From Coxiella-like endosymbiont (GTDB lineage: Bacteria; Pseudomonadota; Gammaproteobacteria; Coxiellales; Coxiellaceae), in NCBI RefSeq assembly GCF_024730665.1, contig NZ_CP084737.1, forward strand, positions 310,001 to 374,000: DNA of 64,000 nucleotides, written 5' to 3'. The position numbers and the translations under genes are program-made. The notes under the pieces are model-generated. The model was not told the origin of the DNA. It did not search any database and saw only the letters and a program-made list of their open reading frames with translations. Position 1 is the first letter of the stretch. The number at the start of each line of letters is the position of its first letter. Shown piece by piece: positions 52,801-64,000 of this stretch.

Positions 52801-53862
52801 TCATTTAAGTCTATAACCAATCGCCGCCAGCCGTTTTTTTAACGATGGATGTGTAGAAAAGAGATTATTCAAGAAATGTCGAAGTTGAATCCCTGGAATT
52901 GCGGGGTCGAATATGTAAGCGGCATAGCGAACAGCCTCATGAGGAGTCTGAGAATATTGACGAGAGTAGTCTTCTTGGTTTTTTGTATAATCGTCCTGAA
53001 TTTTTATCAAAGCACGTGCGAGGGGTTCATTATCTCGCATCAATTCTACAGAGCCTGCGTCGGCCATATATTCTCGTGTCCGGCTCAGATATAACATTAG
53101 TATTACAGTTAAAAAAGGCATTAAATAACGTGATAATAAGATAAAAATGAATAACGGATTCCGTGTTGTTGTTGTTGCTGCCGCCTCCCCTCCCTCTTCT
53201 TGCGAGCGATCCTGAAAAATGATGCTAAAGAAAAGAATATCAACGACGACTAATAAAATATTAGCCAACACGGAAGCTGTCATCGTTAATTTAATATCCA
53301 TATGGCGGATGTGACTGAGTTCATGTGCAATTACCGATTCTAACTCACTGCGATCTAGTTTACATAAAAGACCATGAGTAATTGCCACCATTGCCGATTT
53401 TTCGTTATAACCACTAGCAAATGCATTCATATAATTGGCATTAATGATATAAATTCTAGGCATAAACTTGAGTGCTGCTGAAATTCTTAACTCCTCGACG
53501 ATATTGTAAAGTACCTTTTCTCGCAAAGTTTGTGCAGTATCTAGGGTAATTTCTCTATATTCCGTTCCTAACATCATTAAATTATGGCTAAAAGTAAACG
53601 TAACATATAATGAAACCGCAGCGATTAATCCCGTAACTATCATCACCTTAGGAAAAAGTCGAAAGGTAAGAAGAGCAAAAAATAATTGGGAAACAATGGC
53701 TTCTGGGTAATGCCACATGTAAATATAAAGATCAACCAGCAAACCAATGGTTAGGTAAATCACTATAAAAGTTGTGATGACTAGAGCGGTCCTCCGCCGA
53801 TTCTGGCTTAGTGATCGACGCCAGTCAACCGTTGATTTTTGAAAATTACCAATAGGATTCAT
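52801..53862 (-). CDS. M48 family membrane metalloprotease (HtpX-like)
   Basis: A 353-residue zinc protease with two N-terminal helices (about 25-48 and 72-95), the zinc motif ESVIAHELSHIRHMD, two further helices, and the third ligand in REYMADAGSVEL. It fits the membrane-protein quality-control group related to HtpX, though it is longer and has an N-terminal extension. It is paired with lemA, a common arrangement; the stop of lemA overlaps its start by 4 bases. A stretch with many Glu, Ala and Thr (about residues 212-224) lies in the cytosolic loop. Frame intact. Confidence 0.9.
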   Translation of the reverse strand: MNPIGNFQKSTVDWRRSLSQNRRRTALVITTFIVIYLTIGLLVDLYIYMWHYPEAIVSQLFFALLTFRLFPKVMIVTGLIAAVSLYVTFTFSHNLMMLGTEYREITLDTAQTLREKVLYNIVEELRISAALKFMPRIYIINANYMNAFASGYNEKSAMVAITHGLLCKLDRSELESVIAHELSHIRHMDIKLTMTASVLANILLVVVDILFFSIIFQDRSQEEGGEAAATTTTRNPLFIFILLSRYLMPFLTVILMLYLSRTREYMADAGSVELMRDNEPLARALIKIQDDYTKNQEDYSRQYSQTPHEAVRYAAYIFDPAIPGIQLRHFLNNLFSTHPSLKKRLAAIGYRLK

Positions 53863-54439
53863 GATTCTAATTGCACTTTATAATTTTCTTGTTCTTGTAT
53901 TTTCTCTGGTGGTAATTCCCAATAGGGGAAGTAAAAACTCAACTTGCTAGGAAATAAACTGACAATTATCAAAGGGAAAATCATTTTCTTTTTAGCATTA
54001 TAACGTTCAACGCTATCGTTATAAGCCTGCTTCGCATAAGCTAATTTGTTTTCTGTACTCACAATAGTCTCTTGTAATTGCAGGGCATTTTGGTTAGCTT
54101 TAAGATCTGGATATTGCTCGAAAAAAAGGATAAGCCTGATAGAATCGTGGATATCTTGTTCTCAGCTTTCATGCGAGCGCCATCATTCTCTGTCTGTTTT
54201 GCAATTTGTGCCTCATTACGCAACGCAACTACATCTTTCAAAGTAGAACGTTCGTAATCCATGTACTTCTTAACTACGTTAATAAGTGATTCAAAAACCT
54301 TATAGCGACGATCCAATTGAATATCGATTTGCTTATTGTTATTACGGATTGATTCTATCAGAGCAATCAAACTGTTATATGCTGCAACCCCATAGACAGC
54401 GAACAGAAAGACTACGATCAAAATTATAAAGAGAGTCAT
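53859..54439 (-). pseudogene. lemA: LemA family protein, frameshifted
   Basis: A single N-terminal helix (residues 1-22) anchors a helical bundle of unclear function that usually accompanies M48 proteases. The first part reads YNSLIALIESIRNNNKQIDIQLDRR and KKYMDYERSTLKDV, conserved in LemA. The seven A at 54121-54127 are one short; eight give FEQYPDLKANQNALQLQETI, joining ENKLAYAKQAYNDSVERYN and the C-terminus. Restored length is 193 residues, normal. It overlaps the M48 gene. Confidence 0.85.
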
Positions 54440-56675
54440 AACAAGTACCTTTTTTGGTTTAATTATGATAATTATAACTTAATTAATATGCAACTGATAT
54501 AATACCGCACTGTTTCCTGCTCATGCCAGAAAAATAGATGTATCCTTTCAACGTTATCAGAGGCATGCTCCTTTATGGAAGGAATAGTTGAATCAAATAC
54601 TCCGGCAAGTAGGTTACTTGAGATGATGGGCCTTTCATCACACGTTTAAAAAATACCAGCGATACAATCGAATTTTAAATTTTGCATTTTTTGAGTTATA
54701 AAATCAAAAAGAGGCTTATAAAACTCTTAAAGGCTCTTTTATCTAGATTCGCCCTGTCTTTCTAGAAAGCTACACATTTTCAAGATTGTGTGTCATCCTA
54801 ATACTACTGGATAATCTTCACAAGAATTATATTGCTGTTCTCTGATGATTTTCATAGGAAGCTCGCAATTCTGAGAAATGTTGTCTTATTTCTCCTAAAA
54901 GAAATATTTTTCAATCAAAAAGCAGACAATAATCTATAAGTTAATTTTATCCTTATCAATAGGATTTTTATCCCCCCTGCGGATTTATTAGAGTCGACAG
55001 TTAAATATTTAGTCCCTAATAAGCTTTATTCAAATTCAATTCTAAAACCTTTTATGCATTATTATTCCAGTTTTCCAGTAACTATCTTCTGCAAAATCTT
55101 TATTCACATCTATTTTCGTTTACAAATTTCATCGGTATTTTTAAAACTTAGATAAGAATTTGCCTTATTTTTTAATTTATCTGGTAAAGCACTCAATTAA
55201 TTCATTAAATAAATTAGAAAAATGATGAGTATATTCTCTCATTGATTAGGACAGATACGAAAAAATCTTTTTTACCTTACCTCAGATCTCATGACATATA
55301 TGTCTTACGCACAGCCTTTAATGATGAATAAGAAACATTCTTCTTAATTTATTGCTTATTAAGCACTACTATTATTAAGCTATACTACTATATTAAATGG
55401 TATAAAATATAAGTAAAAGTGTTTGTGCTCAGCATTGAGAATTTAATCTAATTAGTATGATTTAGATTGATTTGAGTCAATACAATCAAAATCTCTGAAA
55501 GATTTACTGAAATTTGGACTTATAGACTCATATTAATTTTTAAAAATGCGATACAAATTTTATTAAGATTTTCGATAAGATTAAAATAAATTTCAAATTT
55601 ATAAATTGTAAATTCTCTTACTATAGAATATAGAAGCGTCAAAACTTAACACAGTATTTTTATAATTAATTTCTTTCTTATTCTCTCTTCTATTGTAAAA
55701 AACTAATAAGTTTTAGAATAACGAAAGATAAATCTGCTTTCTTATATATCTTTTTCAATAAATCAGTTTTTAAATATTTTATTTATTTCTGTGCATACGA
55801 GCTTTAATAATAATTCAAAATAATTCTTTTATATTAGAATTATTGCCTCAAAATTAAAAAATTTCATTTTCATACTTATATATACTCATATATGAATCGT
55901 CACAACTTTTAGCAATAGTATCTAAATGTCCTATAAGCTTACTATCCTAGAATTTTTAACTGATACAATGTTGTCAAGCATTATCTCTCACGCAGATTTT
56001 AATTAAATTTAAATTTTACCTTTTAAACGCAATAAGAAAAATGGATCGGCACAGATTTTTCTATCTCTTTATGATAAAACTCAATAAGTTTCAATAAACA
56101 TTAATCCAAGGAAATCTTGCTATTCTTCTTTCTTTATCAATTGCAGTATACAATCTATGAAAAGCTGTAGTATGTTATCATCAAAACTAATGTTTCTCTT
56201 AATTTTTTAAATATTTCTTTCACCTAACTTATCATTCTGAATTAATTCAATTTTATATTTCATCATTTCTTTTTATTCAGATAGTACTTTTCAATTCGTT
56301 CAATAAATTAGATTCTTTTTTATACATATTTAATTCTTGAACATTCTTATTTTATCTTTAATATTTCTCCCTTTTTATTTATTAACTTTTATATGCGGTA
56401 TAAAATTTCAGAATTGAATTCATGCCTTGCAGACCTATTTTCCCTACAAGGAAAGATTCTATTTTTCTTTTCTTCTATCACATCTAGCACAGGGATTATT
56501 ACTGATAAATTAAATGATTTATCTTTTTCTGAAATTTACTTTATCAATGTAATCCTATTAAAACTATAATAACATCTCGTTTAAACATACGCGAGTTCAA
56601 TTAATTTTTAATTTTAAAAATAAAATTTTCGTATCAGTAGATAATTTTTAAATATAAGAATAATTATATCAAAAA
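54440..56675. other. 2.2-kb AT-rich gene desert
   Basis: The longest gene-free stretch with no remnants I can name. It is almost entirely A/T with poly-A/T runs and stops in all frames. It holds the second copy of the 25-base repeat (56491-56515). No RNA gene, origin-like cluster or terminator was recognised. Confidence 0.55.
56491..56515 (+). repeat. 25-base dispersed direct repeat, copy 2
   Basis: This is identical to 48475-48499 and in the same orientation. It lies in the desert downstream of ligA. Confidence 0.8.
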
Positions 56676-58698
<2,023 letters not shown>

Positions 58699-59303
58699 TT
58701 TTATTTACCTACCGATTTGACTTCGTTAATTTCATCAAAAACAGACACGCGCTTTGATTCTTCAAAGTGGCGAATGCGCGCTCTAATCTAAGCCACTTTA
58801 TTCATTATTCAAGATAAAACGATTCTTATTCCATCTCTTACAACCCAAATCTCCACTTAATTGACACGCTGTCAAGCATCGCACCGAAAGCAATCATTAG
58901 ATCATCAGTTTACACAATTCCCTTACTCCCTCTTCCCGATCATACTTTAATACAACACGAACAAAACTAGACTTTGGTAAAATAACATTCATGTCTCTGA
59001 CCAGATTTTATTTTATGACGATGACAAATATTACATTGTGTGCTACACCAAACCACTTGCTAATACCTGCAGTAATTCGTGATCATTACAGTGATATTCT
59101 AGCAATGCCGTCATCTAGTTTTGTTGCAGTACCTTCTGGTGATTCTAGCATATTATTCGTATTAATTTTAGGCTCATCGTTTGGGAAATGTGCCAGAATC
59201 AAAGGTTATTGATGAAGCTCATCCGCTTGTGATTCTTGTTACATATAGAAGATCCAGACAATAAACCTTAAAAATAACAACACGATCAACAAAAATTGTT
59301 CCT
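58699..59303. other. spacer between ligA and smc, usual zipA position
   Basis: In many relatives zipA lies between smc and ligA. The 605 bases here contain no complete frame. A minus-strand fragment from about 58992, MNVILPKSSFVRVVLKYDRE, looks protein-like but I cannot assign it. zipA appears to be lost. Confidence 0.4.
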
Positions 59304-62300
59304 TTACACTGTTTCTACGATTGCTATCGCTTCTTTCATACTGACCGACACGATGCGAGAAACACCTGGTTCTTGCATGGTAACTCCAATTAAACAGTCC
59401 GCCATTTCGATGGTTACTTTATTATGACTAATCACCAGAAATTGAATCTCTTTTGACATTTCTTTAACAAGCTGACAAAAGCGACCAACGTTAACATCAT
59501 CTAACGGTGCATCTATCTCATCTAATATACAGAAAGGCGCTGGTTTTAAATGAAATAAAGAAAATATCAACGCAATCGCCGTTAGTGCCTTTTCTCCACC
59601 GGATAGCATATGGATTGTCACATTGCGTTTGCCAGGTGGTTGTGCACGCACGATCACACCGGTCGTTAATAAATCAGCCTCTGTCATTGCCAACATTGCT
59701 TGGCCACCACCAAAAATCTGAGGAAATAACAATTTGAAGTGGTGGTTGACTCTATCATAAGTTTCTTTGAATTTCATGCGCGTTTCACGATCAATTTTTT
59801 GAATCGCATTTTTCAAAATCTCTAGCGCTTCTGTTAAATCGGCGTATTGTCTATCTAAATAATGTTTGCGTTCATTTATACTTTCATATTCTTCAACTGC
59901 TGCAAGGTTAATCGGACCTATACATTGAATACGTTGAACCAGTTGATCTAATTTTTCTTGACAAACATCAATCTCCGCATCTGCTGACAGCTCAGCAATC
60001 ACTTGCTTACAATTAAAATTGTTTTCATTTAATTGTTCTTGAATGGTTGTTTGTCGCACACTGAATGATTGGCGTTGCATACGTAATTCTTCCAATTGTG
60101 TTTGTGTCTCATGTAATGCCTTTTGGGTAAGTAAACGTTTTTGTTCCAGTTCACGTAAAGTCTGATTAGCTTCTTCGAGCTGTTTTTCAACTTCCTGTAA
60201 TTTCGTTTTAATAGCCAGCTGTTCTTCTAATTTATCGTGAAGTTGCTCATTTAAAGTTTCTAATGGCTTATTGCCCTCGGACAAATATTGAGATAGTGTC
60301 TCTAGGTGTTCGGTGATTTGTTTTAATTGTCGTTGATCGTGCGCGACGCTCTGCTTCAATAGATTTAATTGATCTTTACTGCTGGTTAAGCGAATTTCTA
60401 ACGCATCAGCTTCCTTACGTTTTTGATAGGCTTTTTTGCGTCCCTCTGTTAATTGCTGACTATAATGATCGCGTTGATGAAGTATTTTTTTCGTCTCTTT
60501 TCTAAAGAACTTCTGGAACTGATCAATGATTGAGTTTTATTTTGAATAATTTTAAATTCTTGTTCATGTTGTTCAATGCGTTGTTCTGATTCTGCAATGG
60601 ATTTCCTTAGTCGGTTTTGTTTCTGTTGCGCATCATTTAATCTCTCCTGCTTCTCACTTAAAATAGTTTGCACCCGAGTGGCTTTGATATTTATCTCTTG
60701 ATAGAGCTGGCGAGTAATGTCACGATTGGTTTCTTTTTGAGCTAATTGATGCTCATATGTTTTTGATAGCATTTCCAATTGATCGCAATGTTTCCGTTGT
60801 TTAATAATTTTATTTTTCAAATTTTTCAATTTTTTTCTCTGAGTAAAAAACCGTTTTGTGCATCATGTATTTTGAAAACTCGAGCCCAATAAGAACCAAA
60901 CCAAATACCGTCTTTGGTAATGATGGATTCGTTTTCTTGAAGCGAAGTTTGTAATTGTTTTACTTCTTCTATCGTTTCCGCAATATAAATACCGGCTAGC
61001 CAATGCTGAAATGGCCAGTCACTGTTAATCTGACTTATCAAAGTAGGCGCTTTATTAAATGAACTTATTTTCTTAGGGGACACGTTTTTTGCTACTAACG
61101 TGAGCTGTCCTCTCAATAAAGATGACAATGGGCGAAGAAAAGGCGCGACATCGTCCACACAAATAGCGTTAAGATAATTGCTCAATACTGTTTCTACAGC
61201 TATTTCCCAGCCAGCGTTCACTTTGAGTTTTTGCCCCAATCGTGGATTCCCTTTTAATCCCTGACTGAAAATCCATTCGCTTGTCTGATTGTCATTATCT
61301 CTTAATGCCAATTTTTGTAAAGCTTCTATAGAAGCAGCGTGGGCTTCTGTCACTTGCAAGTTCCGACATAAAGCTTGTAATTCCGCGTGAGTCATCTGAT
61401 TGATTTTCCGTTGCTTAATAATCTCGTCTGTGCATGATTGTGATTTTGATTGCGCCTCACTGAGTTTTTGATTTAATGACTCCAAATCTATCGTCAATAG
61501 CTCAATTTCAGCGTGTAACTGTTCTAACTGAAGCTGATTTAAATTTTGCTGCAGTTGTTCTCTGTGTTTTTCCAAATCGACTAATTGGCATTCATAATGC
61601 TCGCGTTTAACGCGCATAACTTCCGTTTGACTTATCAGCTGGGAAGCTTCTGCCTGAAAGGCATCCCACGTTTCTTGCCAACGAATTATACCTGCTTCAG
61701 CTTGTGCTAATTTATCTTCTGCTTCATCGGCTGCTAATTGAGTGTCAGATGTGCTCGATTTTAATTGCTTTATTTTCGTTTCTAATTCGGTAATTTGGAT
61801 TTTATAATTGATACTATTATTTTCTAGTTCTACCCATAAATTTTTATTTTCTTTTAATTCAGTTTTCCATTGCTGTGTCTGATCTTTCGTGTTTTGTATA
61901 CGTTGCTCTAAACGGGCAATGTCAGCGTCTGTGCCATAATAACGCTTTTGGACTGCATTATATTTTTTATTTAATTTAATTAATCGCTCACGAACTTTTT
62001 CTATTTCAGATTCGATCCAATGCTGATCACTTTGCTTTTCTTCCAAAAAATGTTTTGCTGATTGATCGTTTGATCACATTCAACCAGTTTTTTCTCTAGT
62101 ACTTTCCATTTCAAAGCTTTGATCTGAGCACTTAATAAACGTTCTTCTTCTTTATAAATTTTATAGCGCTCAACCATACTAGCTTGTCGTTTTAACTGTC
62201 GTAATTGTTTTGCAAGTTCTTCACAAATGTCGTTGACACGATCTAAATTTTCTTGTGTGTGACGCATCCGATTTTCTGTTTCACTGCGTCGCTCTTTATA

Positions 62301-62816
62301 TTTTGAAATGCCAGCAGTTTCCTCGATGCAAAGATGTAATTCTTCGGGTTTTGCTTCGATAAAACTTGAAATCATACCTTGTTCAACAATCGCATAGCTG
62401 CGAGGGCCAAGACCAGTTCCAAGAAAAATATCTACAACATCTCGACGACGTACATGTATCCCGTTAATAAAATAATAAGATTGCCCGTTGCGCTCTACTT
62501 CTCGACGAACGGTAATTTCAGCATATTTAGCATATCCACCCCAGCAGCGACCATCATTATTATCAAAATGGAGCTCTATGGAAGCTTTTTCGACTGGCTT
62601 GCGAGACGTTGTACCATTAAAAATAACATCATTCATCGAGTGTCCGCGAAGCTGTTTAGCCGACATTGCTCCAGTAACCCAACGTACAGCATCTACAATA
62701 TTCGATTTACCGCAACCATTAGGACCAACAATGGCATTAAGTGATCCACGAATAGGGATCAATGTAGGATTGACAAATGATTTGAATCCTACAAGTTTGA
62801 TGGTCTTTAACTGCAT
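59304..62816 (-). pseudogene. smc: chromosome partition protein SMC, frameshifted three times
   Basis: SMC is the condensin ATPase that organises the chromosome. The N-terminus has Walker A AIVGPNGCGKSNIVDAVRW, the middle has the coiled coils and the hinge (GLKGNPRLGQKLKVNAGWE onward), and the C-terminus has the signature [17 protein letters not shown] and Walker [16 protein letters not shown]. Three single-base losses split it: six A at 62045-62050, seven T at 60830-60836 and seven T at 60485-60491. Adding one base to each restores 1,171 residues, the standard length. No other defect is seen. Confidence 0.9.
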
Positions 62817-64000
62817 GAATAGCCCTCATTTTCCCTATTATTTAAGTGATTTTAATCTACCGCAAATTAGCTCGAGAGGAAAGTTCGCTTAAACACTAAA
62901 TTCTACCTTATTGTTGATCAAATCGTTTCTCGACCCTATAGTGTTTTTTCATCATTCTGCAGTTTTTCTTAGGAATCTATAATATTTTTTATGCTCATTC
63001 CAATTCTTTCATATTATAGATTCCTAAGAAAAACTGCAGAATGATGAAAATTAGAACTGGATAATGTGTTTTTCTCAAATTCATGGGCGATCATTTTGTA
63101 ATCGCTCATATCAAAGAAGGCTATATAATCTACAATAGCCCACTTTAAACAGGGGGAAGCCCATCTCCCTTAATCAACAAAAGACACTAAAAGTATGTGG
63201 AGGATTTATACTCGATGGATAATTCTCTTTCCAAAAACATAGGTCTTTTTTCCCCATTACTTCAGTGCTTTTCTCTCATTTATATAAATAACACGATAAA
63301 ACGGTCCTCATACGCTGTTCAACTAAACAAAATACCTTTTTTTATAGTTAATCCTATAAAACTACAGCTCTTTCTCGCTCAAGACTAAAGCAAATTTTTA
63401 TCTCCGCTTAACTAAGAAAGATAACAAGATATAAAAAATAAAAAAATAGAGAAAGGCAGTAAAGTCATCTCGCTAATTTAAATATATTTTTTCAAAAAGT
63501 CATAAAAATTATATGATTCCTCTATGAATTTTACAGAAATGAAATAAAAAGCTCACAGTCTTTTAAGAAGTATTCAACACTTCTTTGGACGAAATATGAA
63601 AATAGCTGATTTACAAATCTTATTCCAATTTTTTCTGAGATTGTATGAGCCACGGCAAAGTTACTCACTGCAACGACAATAGATATACATAATAACAGAA
63701 CTTAGAAACGACTGGGAAGCATTTCATTTGTAAATCATTCCCCCTTCAAATTTTAAAGAAAAATCTAATAATACTGTTAATCGTAATCAAAATGATGGAA
63801 AAAATTACCCATAAGGAAGGTTCAATACAATGATTTGAGCGCAGCACTCAAGGATAAGACGACGAAATGCCACTTTAATTACCAAAAGGTGTACTATCCA
63901 ATCAGATCAGTAAAGAGGATTGTCCTACTACAGTTGGCAATTAATTTAAGATGTAAATGGTGTTTAATGGCTGAATACTATCAATATACCACTAGTACCG
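62817..64000. other. noncoding end of the window
   Basis: Upstream of smc, 1.2 kb of AT-rich sequence holds no recognised gene. Its main feature is the inverted repeat at 62946-63050. The rest has stops in all frames, and the short open stretch around 63200-63390 shows no family features. Confidence 0.5.
62946..63050. repeat. perfect 40-bp inverted repeat with 25-base loop
   Basis: Bases 62946-62985, beginning TTTTCATCATTCTGCAG, are the exact reverse complement of 63011-63050, which end CTGCAGAATGATGAAAA. There are no mismatches over 40 bp. Such a long perfect palindrome in decaying DNA suggests a recent insertion, a MITE-like element, or a strong RNA hairpin upstream of smc. Confidence 0.9.

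Noticed and set aside
63197-63388. 63-residue frame near the window end
   Set aside because: It has no conserved pattern and lies in A/T-rich noncoding sequence.

Overview
The window looks like a chromosome segment of a genome-reducing gammaproteobacterium of the order Legionellales, most likely a Coxiella-like endosymbiont of ticks. Three things point there: Coxiella-type proteins (mdh, a CBU_0592-type membrane protein, a CBU_0585-like small protein); a compact, complete biotin locus; and AT-rich DNA with long gene deserts and many broken genes. The species is an inference. No search was run.

Layout. 1-4.2 kb: start of purA, then lolD and a frameshifted lolC/E, then a damaged birA. 4.1-9.9 kb: the biotin locus, bioB-F-H-C-D on the minus strand and bioA divergent, all six genes intact. 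9.9-14.3 kb: tRNA-Ser(CGA), purC, a small BamC-like lipoprotein and dapA between two deserts. 14.4-20.9 kb: the large NAD-glutamate dehydrogenase, a 58-residue lipoprotein, a terminator and rmuC. 20.9-24.4 kb: a decayed region with a DnaA-box cluster and possible conjugation-gene remnants. 24.4-28.6 kb: nudE, mdh, tsaD, plsY and orn. 30-37.6 kb: a membrane protein, a DUF2797 protein, nadA, glpE, a giant flavin/Fe-S oxidoreductase, grxD, ibaG and fdxA (redox, Fe-S and NAD functions). 38.3-42.9 kb: miaB, phoH remnant, ybeY, corC remnant, lnt. 43.2-52.7 kb: leuS, lptE, holA, nadD, rsfS, mrdA, mrdB and mltB, a dense plus-strand cell-envelope cluster. 52.8-54.4 kb: an M48 protease and lemA. 56.7-62.8 kb: ligA and smc. 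The end is noncoding and holds a 40-bp inverted repeat.

The dominant signal is damage of two kinds. Thirteen genes are broken only by isolated single-base deletions, 19 in all, nearly all in runs of one base, and both sides of each lesion still read as conserved protein. They include normally essential genes (ligA, plsY, lnt, lptE, lolC). I found no matching insertions. By contrast phoH, corC and the tra-like and other fragments are deeply decayed. The first class could be homopolymer undercalling in the assembly, recent pseudogenisation, or frameshifts rescued by transcriptional slippage at poly(A/T) tracts. The sequence alone cannot decide.

Functionally the window joins B-vitamin (biotin) provision, NAD synthesis (nadA, nadD), cell-wall elongation (mrdA, mrdB), outer-membrane lipoprotein and LPS transport (lolCD, lptE, lnt, BamC-like), and redox/Fe-S upkeep.
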